DNA from: Streptomyces apocyni | GTDB taxonomy: Bacteria; Actinomycetota; Actinomycetes; Streptomycetales; Streptomycetaceae | Assembly (NCBI RefSeq): GCF_009739465.1 | Contig: NZ_WHOM01000040.1 | Coordinates: 278,608-342,607 of the forward strand | DNA: 64,000 bases | Reading direction: 5' to 3' | Shown here: piece by piece, positions 25,311-33,847 of the stretch | How positions within the stretch are numbered: position 1 is the first letter of the stretch | Layout of the letters: each line of letters opens with the position of its first letter | Made by a program: the position numbers and the translations under genes | Notes under the pieces: generated by a model | What the model saw: the letters and a program-made list of their open reading frames with translations, nothing else | Told to the model about the DNA's origin: nothing | Databases searched by the model: none

Positions 25311-27074
25311 TTAGGGGAGGTTGTGGACGTGGGGGCCTACTGTGCGGGACCAGGCGTTGCCCGCCGTGGCGTCCCAGTTGGTGGACCAGGTCATGGCGCC
25401 TCGGAGGTCGGGGTAGGTGCGGGAGGGTTTGAAGGTGCCGCAGCGGGTGCCCTTGGTGAGGCAGTCGAGGGCCGCGGTTACCACCGACGGGTCGACGTAG
25501 CCGCTGCCCGCGCCGCGCGTTGAGGCCGGGGTGCCGAGGCCTACCTGGGAGGCGTCCAGGCCGCCTTCCAGTTGGATGCAGGCCAGAGCGGTGAGGAAGT
25601 CCACCGAGCCCTGGGAGTAGACCTTGCCGTCGCAGCCGAGCATCGAACCGCTGTTGTAGTACTGCATGTTGACGACGGTCAGGATGTCCTTCACGTTGAG
25701 TGCCGTCTTGAAGTACTCCGTTGATGTGGACTGCATGTCGAGGGTCTGGGGGGCCATCGTCAGGACGAGGTCGGGGCCTGCCAGGTTGGACAGTTGGCGC
25801 AGGGCCTTGGTGAGGTAGGTGGAGTTGATGCCGTGTTCCAGGTCGATGTCGACTCCGTCGAAGCCGTACTCGCGCATCAGGGCGTGCGTGCTCGTCGCGA
25901 AGGCGGTGGCGGAGGCGTCGCTGTTGATGGTGACGTTGCCCCTTTCGCCGCCCACCGAGATGATCACGGCCTTGCCCGCGTTCCGCTTCGCCTGGATGTC
26001 CGACTTGAAGTCGGCGACGGAGCCGTAGCCGATGGCGGGGTCGAGGTTGAAGGTGATCTCGCCTGGTGTGGCCGTTGAGTCGGCGAAGGACACCGCGATG
26101 ATGTCGTACGCGTCCTGGACGTCTCGGATCTTCTGGATGGTCGCGCCGTTGTCGAAGTTGTGCCAGTAGCCGGTTACGGCGTGCTTGGGTACGGGGCCGC
26201 CGTCGCCGCCACCCGACGGACGTGTCCGTGCGGTCAGCGGTGCTGACTTGGCGGACTCGCCCGCCGCGTTGACCGCGCTGACCTGGAAGGCGTACGAGGT
26301 GTCGGCGGCCAGGCCGGTCGCGGTCGCCGACGCTCCGGTCGCGGTGAGGACCCTGGTGCCGTCCTGGTAGAGGTGGTATGCGGTCGCGTGGGCGACTGGC
26401 GTCCAGGACAGGTCGATTGAGGTGGTCGTGGTGGAGCCCGCCGTGAGGTTGGTGGGGGTGGCCGGGATCTCCGGGTCGTCGTCTCCGCCGCCTCCGCCGT
26501 CCGGGCCGAACACGGAGACGTCGTCAGCGAAGTAGGCGGGCTGGGCGTACCAGCCGTGCAGGTAGACCGTGACCGAGGTGGTGGACGGGCCGGTGGTGAA
26601 GGACGTGGTGAGCTGCTTCCAGGTCCCGGAGTCGGGGGTCCAGGTGGACACGTCCGTCGTTCCGGTGCCCCGCGCGCCCAGATAGGCGTAGCCGCCCTGG
26701 ACCCAGGCGCTCATCGCGTACGTGGAGTTGGGCTGGACGGCGACGGTCTGGGTGCACTCGGCGTTCTGCTGCCCGGACGGGGTGGCCTTCAGCGCGGTGG
26801 CGCCTCCGTGTACGGGGGAGGTGGCGGTGGCTCCGCTGCCCCCGGCGCAGGTCCAGTGTGCGAGGCCTGCTTCGAAGCCCGCGTTCTTTACGACGTTGAT
26901 GTCGGCGGAGGCGGAGGCGGAGGCGGTGGTGTTGGTGTTGGCCTTCGAGACGGGGGCGGCTGACCGGGCGTCCGTTGCCAGGCCAGTGAGGATGAGTGCC
27001 GTCGCGGTGCCCATGGCGGCCAGTGCGCTGGGCCACGGTCTTCTGAGAGTGGGGGAGAAGCGGTGGTGGTGCAC
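25311..27074 (-). CDS. Secreted GH18 chitinase with carbohydrate-binding and FN3 domains
   Basis: Protein of 587 residues: signal peptide (AMGTATALILTGLATDARSA), a CBM-like beta domain (NVVKNAGFEAGLAHW), a Gly/Asp linker, a fibronectin type III domain (IPATPTNLTAGSTTTTSIDLSW), a second Gly-rich linker, then a GH18 barrel. The catalytic motif is FDGVDIDLEHG (DxxDxDxE, acid Glu about residue 411). Substrate-cleft sequences are VIISVGGERGN, TMAPQTLDMQ and VNMQYYNSG. It degrades chitin outside the cell. GTG 27074 follows TGGAGG. A DasR-type operator overlaps its promoter, matching known control of Streptomyces chitinases by N-acetylglucosamine catabolism. Confidence 0.95.
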   Translation of the reverse strand: MHHHRFSPTLRRPWPSALAAMGTATALILTGLATDARSAAPVSKANTNTTASASASADINVVKNAGFEAGLAHWTCAGGSGATATSPVHGGATALKATPSGQQNAECTQTVAVQPNSTYAMSAWVQGGYAYLGARGTGTTDVSTWTPDSGTWKQLTTSFTTGPSTTSVTVYLHGWYAQPAYFADDVSVFGPDGGGGGDDDPEIPATPTNLTAGSTTTTSIDLSWTPVAHATAYHLYQDGTRVLTATGASATATGLAADTSYAFQVSAVNAAGESAKSAPLTARTRPSGGGDGGPVPKHAVTGYWHNFDNGATIQKIRDVQDAYDIIAVSFADSTATPGEITFNLDPAIGYGSVADFKSDIQAKRNAGKAVIISVGGERGNVTINSDASATAFATSTHALMREYGFDGVDIDLEHGINSTYLTKALRQLSNLAGPDLVLTMAPQTLDMQSTSTEYFKTALNVKDILTVVNMQYYNSGSMLGCDGKVYSQGSVDFLTALACIQLEGGLDASQVGLGTPASTRGAGSGYVDPSVVTAALDCLTKGTRCGTFKPSRTYPDLRGAMTWSTNWDATAGNAWSRTVGPHVHNLP

Positions 27075-27126
27075 GGCTGCCTCCAGATGTGGGGGGTGGC
27101 GGTAATGGAGGGTGTGCCGCTGTAAT

Positions 27127-27152
27127 TTGGTCTAGGCCAATCGTCTTGTCAA
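27127..27152 (-). promoter_or_regulatory. Chitinase promoter with DasR-responsive element
   Basis: TTGGTCTAGGCCAA at 27127-27140 is a palindrome with one mismatch and matches the known DasR operator core (ACTGGTCTAGACCACT). On the minus strand, TTGACA (27152-27147) lies just upstream and an AAATTA/CAAATT -10-like hexamer follows about 17-18 bases later. The operator therefore lies between -35 and -10, where DasR would block polymerase until glucosamine-6-phosphate releases it. Confidence 0.8.
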
Positions 27153-27293
27153 GGGTTCGCGGCCACCCTCGCTCACTCTCCACTGATCAAGAAGACACCG
27201 GGAGTTACTCCGATCCAGTGTTGAGTGGGGCACGACGTGGATATGGTGCAGAGGCAGAGCGACGCAGGCAGAGCGATGCAGGAGGTGCGCAGC

Positions 27294-28259
27294 GTGCCCA
27301 CCGCGATAGCCGTCACCGGGGGCGGGCTGGCCCTGCCGTCCCCCGACCGCCAGACCCCGCAGTCCGTCGTCCTGCGCTCACCCAGGTCCGACAAGCGCGC
27401 TCATTCAGCGGCCAAGGCCAAAGCCAAGGACCTGGCGTCGCCCGGCGGTTGCACGCTCGAGCAGTCACTCTCCGAGATGTACGGCCTGCTGGAGCAGCAC
27501 GGCTACGTCATCACGCTCTACCCCGCCTCGCTCCCGGCCGCCGCCGTCCACCGCCTGCACGCGGTCCGCTCCGTCCTGGAGTCCGACCGCATCGCCCTGC
27601 TCGGCCTGGATCTGCCGCCACTCGGCGTCGCCGCGCTCGCGCTCCAGCTCCGCCAGCTCTCCATCTGCGACTTCAGCCCCGGCGTGCTCGCCTCGGCGGC
27701 CCGGCTTCTGTCGCACTACATCTACGCGGGTGCCGTACTGGGCTCCGTCACCAAGCTGGACCGGGTCCCGGTGAGCCTGAAGACGCACGCCAAGTCCTGG
27801 GTTCCGGGCACCCAGTTCGCCGTACTGGCCACCCCTGAGCCGCAGCTCACGAAGCTGGGCGGCGGCAGCGGCGGCAGCGGAAACGGCAATCAGGAGGCGG
27901 AGCTCACCGGCCCCGACTTCAGTACGCACCTGCTCACCGCACACGGACACTTGCAGAGCGACTGGGTCACCCAGATCCTCGCCCCGTCCTGGCAGGTGCA
28001 GGGCATCGGCGAGGTGCCGCTGCCCGCCGAGTCGGCGCGTTGGTGGGCCACCGGAAAGCTGGTCGAGTTCGTCGCCGCGATCCCTGACATCACGGTGCTC
28101 TACCAGCTCGTCTCCTCCGTGCGCCGAGAGGAATGCCGGTGGTGCGGGCTGGAGTTGATAGGCGATCGCTGCGGCTTCTGCTCCGCACCGCTGCTGCCGC
28201 CACCCGAGAAACGCCTGCAGGCGGCGAACTCTCGTAAGGCCCTCACCACAGGAACGTGA
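27294..28259 (+). CDS. Zinc-ribbon protein at head of Flp/Tad locus, function unknown
   Basis: Protein of 321 residues from GTG 27294, preceded by AGGAGG eight bases upstream; in-frame alternatives are 27225, 27243 and 27276. It is mainly soluble with hydrophobic helices in the middle (LGVAALALQLRQLSI). A C-terminal zinc ribbon CRWCGLELIGDRCGFCSAPL (CxxC-x8-CxxC) is clear. It comes 140 bases before cpaB in the same direction and is probably the first gene of the pilus operon. I do not recognise it among standard Tad components; a cytoplasmic regulator or assembly adaptor is possible. Confidence 0.65.
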   Translation: MPTAIAVTGGGLALPSPDRQTPQSVVLRSPRSDKRAHSAAKAKAKDLASPGGCTLEQSLSEMYGLLEQHGYVITLYPASLPAAAVHRLHAVRSVLESDRIALLGLDLPPLGVAALALQLRQLSICDFSPGVLASAARLLSHYIYAGAVLGSVTKLDRVPVSLKTHAKSWVPGTQFAVLATPEPQLTKLGGGSGGSGNGNQEAELTGPDFSTHLLTAHGHLQSDWVTQILAPSWQVQGIGEVPLPAESARWWATGKLVEFVAAIPDITVLYQLVSSVRREECRWCGLELIGDRCGFCSAPLLPPPEKRLQAANSRKALTTGT

Positions 28260-28400
28260 CACCGGTTCAACAAGCCAGACAAGCTCAACAAGCTCGACAG
28301 CTACGCACGAACGTGAACGTGATCGTGAACGGCACAGCGCACAGCTCGACCCGCAAGCGTCAAGCGTCCCTAACGTCCCTGATCGAGGTTGCCCGAACCG

Positions 28401-29108
28401 ATGAACTCACGCCAGCGCCGCGGCATCATCCTGCTGCTCGTCTCCGTCATCTGCGCCATCGGCGCGTTCGCCGGAGTGATCTCGGTGATCCGCGACGTGA
28501 ACTCCAAGGTCGGCCCCGAGGTCTCGGCGTACCGCCTCAAGAGCGACGTGGCGCCGTACAAGGAGCTCAGCGCGAAGCAGTTCGAGAAGATCGAGATGCC
28601 CGAGCGCTGGCTCTCGGACAACGCCGTCACCGACCTCGCCGAGATCCGCGGCAAGATCGCCGTCACCCAGCTCCGTAAGGGCTCGCTCCTCCAGAGCGAC
28701 ATGATCGTCAATCGCCCCGAACTCGGCGACGGCGAACAGGAGATCGCCATCATGATCGACGCGTCGACGGGCGTGGCAGGCAAGATCACCCCCGGCGCGA
28801 CGGTCAACATCTTCGCCACCTACAAGGGCGACAACAAGGGCGCCGAGGACCAGTCCAAGGTCATCGTCCAGAACGCCAAGGTCCTGGACGTAGGCAAGCT
28901 CACCCCACTCGAGCCCAAGAACAGCAACCGCCGCGCCCGCCCCACCGACGCCGTCCCGATCACCTTCGCCCTGAACACCCTCGACGCCCAACGCGTCGCG
29001 TACGCCGAGTCGTTCGCCACTCACGTACGTCTAGCCCTGATCGCCCAAGGCGGCGACACCCCGGTCAGCCCGGGTGATCGCAGCTACACCCTCGACGACG
29101 ACAAGTGA
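28401..29108 (+). CDS. cpaB: Flp pilus assembly protein CpaB/RcpC-like (SAF domain)
   Basis: Protein of 235 residues. One N-terminal membrane helix (GIILLLVSVICAIGAFAGVI) anchors a SAF/CpaB domain: DVAPYKELSAKQFEKIEMP, LRKGSLLQSDMI, AIMIDASTGVAGKITPGATVNIFATY. In Gram-negative Tad systems CpaB/RcpC works with the secretin. In Gram-positives it probably guides the pilus through the wall. ATG 28401 is used (GAGG 12 bases upstream; TTG 28389 is an alternative). It is followed after 12 bases by the TadZ gene. Confidence 0.85.
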   Translation: MNSRQRRGIILLLVSVICAIGAFAGVISVIRDVNSKVGPEVSAYRLKSDVAPYKELSAKQFEKIEMPERWLSDNAVTDLAEIRGKIAVTQLRKGSLLQSDMIVNRPELGDGEQEIAIMIDASTGVAGKITPGATVNIFATYKGDNKGAEDQSKVIVQNAKVLDVGKLTPLEPKNSNRRARPTDAVPITFALNTLDAQRVAYAESFATHVRLALIAQGGDTPVSPGDRSYTLDDDK

Positions 29109-29120
29109 GTGAGGGACCCG

Positions 29121-30791
29121 GTGACCACCCGCATACTCCCCGCCGTAGGTGACCTGGACGCGGCCCGCTCCCTGACCACCCTCCTCAGCCAGCTCCCGGA
29201 CGCGGAGCCCGCACTCCCCGTCACCGACTCCACGGCGCTGCTCGACACCCTCGCGCGGCTGGCGAGCGAGTCGGTCGACGAGCTGCCGGAGGTGGTCCTG
29301 GTCCATGAGCGCATCGGCCCGGTTCCCGCCCTGGAACTGATCCGGGAGGTCGCCCTCCGCTTCCCGGCCGTGGGCGTTGTCCTGATCACCGTGGACGCGA
29401 GCCCCGGCCTGTTCACCGCCGCCATGGACTCCGGAGCCCGCGGCTTGATCGGACTCCCGCTCAGCTACGAGGAGTTGGCGGCCCGCGTCCAGACGGCGGC
29501 CGCCTGGTCCATCGGCGTACGACGCCATCTCACCAGCGGCGCCGACGTGTTCTCCGGCCCCGGCGGTACGGTCGTGACGGTCACCGGCGCGAAGGGCGGC
29601 GTGGGCGCAACCCTCACCTCCGTCCAACTCGCCCTGGCGGCGAAGGCCTCCGGCCGCTCGGTGGCGCTGCTCGACCTGAACCTCCAGTCCGGCGACGTCG
29701 CCTCGTACCTGGACGTCCAGTTCCGCCGCTCCATCGTCGACCTGGCCGGAATCAGCGACATCTCCCCCCGCGTCCTCCAGGACGCGGTCTTCGCGCACCC
29801 TACCGGCATCGGCCTGCTCCTGGCGCCGGGCGAGGGTGAGCGCGGCGAGGAGGTCACCGACCGGGTCGCCCGCCAGGCGGTCAGCGCCCTGCGCAACCGC
29901 TACGAGGTGGTGGTGGTCGACTGCGGCACCCAGATGACCAGTGCGAACGCGGCGGCGATCGAGATGGCGGACCAGGCGGTGCTCCTGGTCACGCCGGATG
30001 TCGTGGCCGTACGCGCCGCCAAACGCATGGTCCGTATGTGGGACCGCCTCCAGATCCGTAAGGCGGAGGAGACGGTCACCGTCGTCAACCGCCTCACCCG
30101 CAATACGGAGATACAGCCCCCGTTGGTCGAACGGATCACCGGCACCAGGGTCGCCCGCACCGCCATCCCGGCCAACTTCAAGGAACTCCAGTCCGCCGTG
30201 GACGCGGGCCGTATGCAGGACCTCGACAGCCGCGGCACGGTCAAGCAGGCGCTGTGGCGCCTGGCGGGGGAGCTGGGCCTGGTGAAGTCACCGGACGGCG
30301 ACTCCGCCGCGAAGACGGGCGGCGGCCGACGGCTGGCGGGCGACCGGGGCGCGATCGGCTTCCGCCGCCGCGGACGAGGCGGCGACGACCGGGGCGTCGG
30401 CGACCGCGGTGGCGACCGGGGTGGCGACCGGGGCGCGATCACCTTGGAGTTCGCCGGGATGGCCCCCCTGATCTTCGCGGTGATCGCGATCCTGTGGCAG
30501 TGCGTGCTGTACGGGTACACCTACTCGCTCGCCGGAAACGCGGCGGACGAGGGGGCGCGGGCGGGTGCGGTGGCGGCGGTACGGGGCGCGGACCCGGCCG
30601 CCGAGTGCGACGCGGCCGCGGAGCAGCGGCTGCCCGGGGCCTGGGCGGGCGGCTTCTCGGTGGACTGCGGTCCGGCGGGCGCGGTCTATCAGGCGAACGT
30701 GAGCGTCGACGTTCCGCTGTTCTTCCCGGGATTCAACGCGGGGTGGACGGTCGACGGCAGCGCGGGCGCGGCGCAGGAGGGCGACGAGTGA
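29121..30791 (+). CDS. CpaE/TadZ ATPase fused to a TadE-like pseudopilin domain
   Basis: Protein of 556 residues in one open frame. Residues 1-130 resemble the atypical receiver domain of CpaE/TadZ. From about residue 150 there is a MinD/ParA-type ATPase: TVVTVTGAKGGVGATLTS (deviant Walker A), ALLDLNLQSGDVASYLD and VVVDCGTQMTSANAAAIEMAD. This polar-localising ATPase ends near 400. A Gly/Arg/Asp linker with GDRGGDRGGDRG repeats joins it to RGAITLEFAGMAPLIFAVIAI (about 435-455) and 110 further residues with the TadE pattern (SLAGNAADEGARAGA). Joining a cytoplasmic ATPase to a membrane pseudopilin is unusual. GTG 29121 follows GAGGG; it overlaps tadE by TGATG. Confidence 0.85.
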   Translation: MTTRILPAVGDLDAARSLTTLLSQLPDAEPALPVTDSTALLDTLARLASESVDELPEVVLVHERIGPVPALELIREVALRFPAVGVVLITVDASPGLFTAAMDSGARGLIGLPLSYEELAARVQTAAAWSIGVRRHLTSGADVFSGPGGTVVTVTGAKGGVGATLTSVQLALAAKASGRSVALLDLNLQSGDVASYLDVQFRRSIVDLAGISDISPRVLQDAVFAHPTGIGLLLAPGEGERGEEVTDRVARQAVSALRNRYEVVVVDCGTQMTSANAAAIEMADQAVLLVTPDVVAVRAAKRMVRMWDRLQIRKAEETVTVVNRLTRNTEIQPPLVERITGTRVARTAIPANFKELQSAVDAGRMQDLDSRGTVKQALWRLAGELGLVKSPDGDSAAKTGGGRRLAGDRGAIGFRRRGRGGDDRGVGDRGGDRGGDRGAITLEFAGMAPLIFAVIAILWQCVLYGYTYSLAGNAADEGARAGAVAAVRGADPAAECDAAAEQRLPGAWAGGFSVDCGPAGAVYQANVSVDVPLFFPGFNAGWTVDGSAGAAQEGDE

Positions 30792-31288
30792 TGGCAGATC
30801 CTGTGCGGGCGCGGCAGCCGCGTGGCCAAATTTCAGCCCGGCCGGCGTCTGAGGCCATTTTTAAGCCTGGCCGGCGAGGCCTTTCGGGAAGGGGCGGGGT
30901 GGGGGACAGGTCTGAACCCAAGCCCCCACCCACCCGCACCAGGCGTCGTCTCCGGGGCGACCGAGGCTCGGCGATCCTTGAGTTCACCGGCTTCCTGCCG
31001 ATCCTGCTCCTCGTAGGACTCGCCGTCATCCAACTGGGCCTAGTCGGCTACGCCTTCGAGCAGGCGGGCTCAGGCGCCCGCGCGGCGGCCCGCGCCGAGT
31101 CCCTGGAACCCGGCACGGGCGAGGGCGCCGGTACGGCCGCGATGAGCGACTGGCTGAACGCGGACGTGGACCCGGGCGGCGGCGACCTCGTCACGGCGAC
31201 GGTGACCGTCGAGATCCCCACCCTGATCCCCTTCGTCGACACCGGCTGGGAAGCCACCCGCACTGTCACCATGCCCAGCGACGACTAA
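30791..31288 (+). CDS. TadE-like pseudopilin with repeat-derived N-terminus
   Basis: Protein of 165 residues. Residues about 55-165 form a TadE domain: RGSAILEFTGFLPILLLVGL (with the Glu of pilin-like N-terminal helices), AFEQAGSGARAAARAES, and an extracytoplasmic beta part. Residues 15-50 (SEAIFKPGRRGLSGRGG...PPPTRTR) are encoded by a dispersed ~107 bp DNA repeat (30833-30939), which also forms the start of the kinase gene at 34740. ATG 30791 overlaps the upstream stop. TadE proteins are minor pseudopilins processed by the prepilin peptidase. Confidence 0.8.
   Translation: MADPVRARQPRGQISARPASEAIFKPGRRGLSGRGGVGDRSEPKPPPTRTRRRLRGDRGSAILEFTGFLPILLLVGLAVIQLGLVGYAFEQAGSGARAAARAESLEPGTGEGAGTAAMSDWLNADVDPGGGDLVTATVTVEIPTLIPFVDTGWEATRTVTMPSDD
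30833..30939 (+). repeat. Dispersed repeat, copy A (inside tadE-like gene)
   Basis: This copy is about 85% identical over 107 bp to 34745-34852. It starts TCAGCCCGGCCGGCGT and contains a second GGCCGGCGAGG half, GGGAAGGGGCGGGGTGGGGG and CCCCCACCCACCCGCAC. It resembles the CCGGCGTTTGAGG-type intergenic repeats common in Streptomyces genomes. Here it lies in frame inside a gene. Confidence 0.8.
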
Positions 31289-31367
31289 CCGCCCGCCCAT
31301 CCAACCGCCCGCCCAACCGACCGCCCGCCCAACCGACCGCCCGCCCAACCGAACGCCCGCCCAACCG
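31288..31367 (+). repeat. Five tandem 16 bp repeats between tadE and cpaF
   Basis: Five consecutive 16 bp units (ACCGCCCGCCCAACCG, three exact and two with changes) fill nearly all of the gap between the tadE stop and the cpaF ribosome-binding site. They contain no strong hairpin. Copy number could vary between strains and change spacing in the operon leader of cpaF. Confidence 0.85.
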
Positions 31368-31384
31368 AGGAGCGAAGACAAGAC

Positions 31385-32755
31385 ATGAGCCTCCGGGCCC
31401 GAATCGCCGCCCCCGAGGACCAATCCCACGGCGGCCCCGGACGCGAAGACGACCACACCGTCGCCGTCTACCGCGCCAAGCTCCTAGAGGAGATCGACCT
31501 CGCCGAGATGTCGAGCCTCGCCGCGGCCGAGCGCCGGGCCCGCCTGGAGCGCGTACTCGGCCACATCATCAGCCGCGAAGGCCCCGTACTCAGCACATCC
31601 CAGCGCTCCCAGCTGATCCGCCGCGTCGTGGACGAGGCCCTCGGCCTCGGCGTACTCGAACCGCTCCTCGAAGACGCCAGCATCACCGAAATCATGGTCA
31701 ACGGCCCCGACGCGATCTTCGTAGAGCGCGGCGGCCGCGTCGAGCAACTCCCGCTCCGCTTCGCGTCGAACGACCAGCTCATGCAGACCATCGAGCGCAT
31801 CGTCTCCACCGTCAACCGCCGCGTGGACGAGTCGACCCCCATGGTCGACGCCCGCCTCCCCTCAGGCGAGCGCGTGAACGTCATCATCCCCCCGCTCAGC
31901 CTGACCGGCGCGACCCTCACGATCCGCCGCTTCCCCAAGCCGTACAAGCTGGACGAACTGATCCGTCTCGGCTCGCTCGACGAGCAGATGCTGATGCTGC
32001 TCTCCGGTTTCGTCCGCGCCCGCTTCAACGTCATCGTCTCCGGCGGTACGGGCACCGGAAAGACCACCCTCCTCAACGCCCTCTCCGCGCTCATCCCCGA
32101 CAACGAGCGCATCATCACCATCGAGGACTCCGCCGAACTCCAGCTCCAGCAAGCCCACGTCATCCGCCTCGAGTCCCGCCCCCCGAACGTCGAGGGCAAG
32201 GGCCAGATCACCATCCGCGACCTGGTCCGCAACTCCCTGCGCATGCGCCCCGACCGCATCGTGGTCGGTGAGGTCCGCGGCGGCGAGACGCTCGACATGC
32301 TCCAGGCGATGTCGACGGGCCACGACGGCTCCCTCGCCACCGTCCACGCGAACACCGCCGAGGACGCGTTGATGCGCCTGCAGACCCTCGGCTCGATGTC
32401 CGAGGTCATGATCCCCTTCGAGGCCCTGCGCGACCAGATCAACTCGGCCGTGGACGTCGTCGTCCAGCTGTCCCGTTTCGCCGACGGCACCCGCAAGATC
32501 ACCGAGATCGCGCTCCTCGTCTCGCACGGCCGCGACCGCTTCAAGATCACCACGGTGTCCGCCTTCCAGGCCCAGCCGATGGCGGCCGATCGCGTCGTAC
32601 GGGGCGACTTCCGCCACCTCCCGCTGCCGCGCCGGATCGCCGACCGCCTCTACCTGGCGAACGAACCGATCCCCGCCGCCTTCGGCGTCTTCGACGACCG
32701 CGTCGGCAACGGCGCGGAACTGCTGATGGGCAACACCCGAGAGGCGGAGGGCTGA
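31385..32755 (+). CDS. cpaF: Flp pilus assembly ATPase CpaF/TadA
   Basis: Secretion ATPase of 456 residues of the CpaF/TadA (type II/IV secretion) family; powers pilus assembly at the inner face of the membrane. Walker A GGTGTGKTTLL (about residue 218), Asp box IITIEDSAELQL, Walker B RMRPDRIVVGEVRGGE and the His box STGHDGSLATVHAN are intact. EIMVNGPDAIFVERGG is typical of the N-terminal domain. ATG 31385 has AGGAG 12 bases upstream. The TGA overlaps the tadB start (TGATG). Confidence 0.96.
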   Translation: MSLRARIAAPEDQSHGGPGREDDHTVAVYRAKLLEEIDLAEMSSLAAAERRARLERVLGHIISREGPVLSTSQRSQLIRRVVDEALGLGVLEPLLEDASITEIMVNGPDAIFVERGGRVEQLPLRFASNDQLMQTIERIVSTVNRRVDESTPMVDARLPSGERVNVIIPPLSLTGATLTIRRFPKPYKLDELIRLGSLDEQMLMLLSGFVRARFNVIVSGGTGTGKTTLLNALSALIPDNERIITIEDSAELQLQQAHVIRLESRPPNVEGKGQITIRDLVRNSLRMRPDRIVVGEVRGGETLDMLQAMSTGHDGSLATVHANTAEDALMRLQTLGSMSEVMIPFEALRDQINSAVDVVVQLSRFADGTRKITEIALLVSHGRDRFKITTVSAFQAQPMAADRVVRGDFRHLPLPRRIADRLYLANEPIPAAFGVFDDRVGNGAELLMGNTREAEG

Positions 32756-33813
32756 TGGCTCTGACGCACCTGACGCACCTGGTCGATCTGACGGACCTGA
32801 CGCACCTCACACGCCTGGTGGACCTGACGCGCCTGGTGGACCTGACGGGCCTGACAGACATCACGGACCCGGCAGGCCTGAGGAGCCCCACCCTCCTCGC
32901 CCTGGGCGGCACCCTCCTCTGCGCCGTCTTCGCCCTGGCGGGCCTGCACGTCTACCTCTCCGGCAAGGCCCAACGCCGGGCCCTGGAGGACCGCCTCTCC
33001 GCGACCGGCCCCCACACCCTCGGCCGCCACCGCCGTTTCACCGCCGTCGACCGCCGCGTCCGCACCACCCGCCTGGGCAAGCGCGTCCAGCTCAAGCTGG
33101 CCGCGACCGGCCTGGACCTGACCCCCGGCGAATTCTTCGTCTACATGGCCGCGTCGGTCGTCGCGCTCTGGCTGATCGCCGCCAACGTCCTCGCGCCGTT
33201 CTTCGGCCCGATCGCGGGCCTGGTGGGCGTCTGGAGCGCCAACGCGTTCCTCAACTGGCAGCGCCAGAAACGCATCGAGGCGTTCATCAACCAACTCCCC
33301 GACCTCGCACGCCTCCTCGCCAACGGCACATCGGCGGGCCTGGCCCTGCGTACGTCACTGTCCATGGCCGCCGACGAACTCGAAGCCCCGGCGGGCGACG
33401 AACTGGCAAGAGTCTCCGCACAATTGGCCGTAGGCCGCTCCCTGGAGGACGCGCTGGACGAACTCGCCGAACGCCTCCCGTCCCGCGAACTCGTCGTCCT
33501 GGTCACCACCCTGATCCTGGCCAACCGCGCGGGCGGCGCCATCGTCAGCTCGCTGCGCAACCTCACCGAGACCCTCGAAGAGCGCAAGGAGACCCGCCGC
33601 GAGGTCCGCACCATGCTCTCCGAGGTCAACGCCACCGCCTTCACCATCCCCTGCCTGGGCGTAGGCGCCATGCTCATGCTCAACACCATGAACGACGGCG
33701 CTTTGTCCCGCGTCACCGGCACCCCCCTCGGCCAGGCCCTGATCCTGATCTCGCTCGGCCTGTACGCGGCCGGGTTCGTCGTCATCCGCCGCCTCGGCAA
33801 GATCGACGTCTGA
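32755..33813 (+). CDS. tadB: TadB-like integral membrane protein (T2SSF family)
   Basis: Protein of 352 residues with a type II secretion F domain (INQLPDLARLLANGTSAGLALRTSL; RSLEDALDELAERLP; RAGGAIVSSLRNLTETLEERKETRREVRTM) and membrane helices at about 42-62, 125-165, 290-315 and 325-345. It forms the inner-membrane platform with TadC. The first 38 residues are a Leu/Thr/Val/Asp repeat (LTHLTHLVDLTDLTHL...) encoded by CTGACGCAC-like tandem DNA, not expected in the family. ATG 32755 overlaps the cpaF stop and has GGAGGG upstream, so the repeat appears to be translated. Confidence 0.88.
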   Translation: MALTHLTHLVDLTDLTHLTRLVDLTRLVDLTGLTDITDPAGLRSPTLLALGGTLLCAVFALAGLHVYLSGKAQRRALEDRLSATGPHTLGRHRRFTAVDRRVRTTRLGKRVQLKLAATGLDLTPGEFFVYMAASVVALWLIAANVLAPFFGPIAGLVGVWSANAFLNWQRQKRIEAFINQLPDLARLLANGTSAGLALRTSLSMAADELEAPAGDELARVSAQLAVGRSLEDALDELAERLPSRELVVLVTTLILANRAGGAIVSSLRNLTETLEERKETRREVRTMLSEVNATAFTIPCLGVGAMLMLNTMNDGALSRVTGTPLGQALILISLGLYAAGFVVIRRLGKIDV

Positions 33814-33847
33814 TGATCGCCGACGTCCGAGAGGAGCCCCCGCCCCC

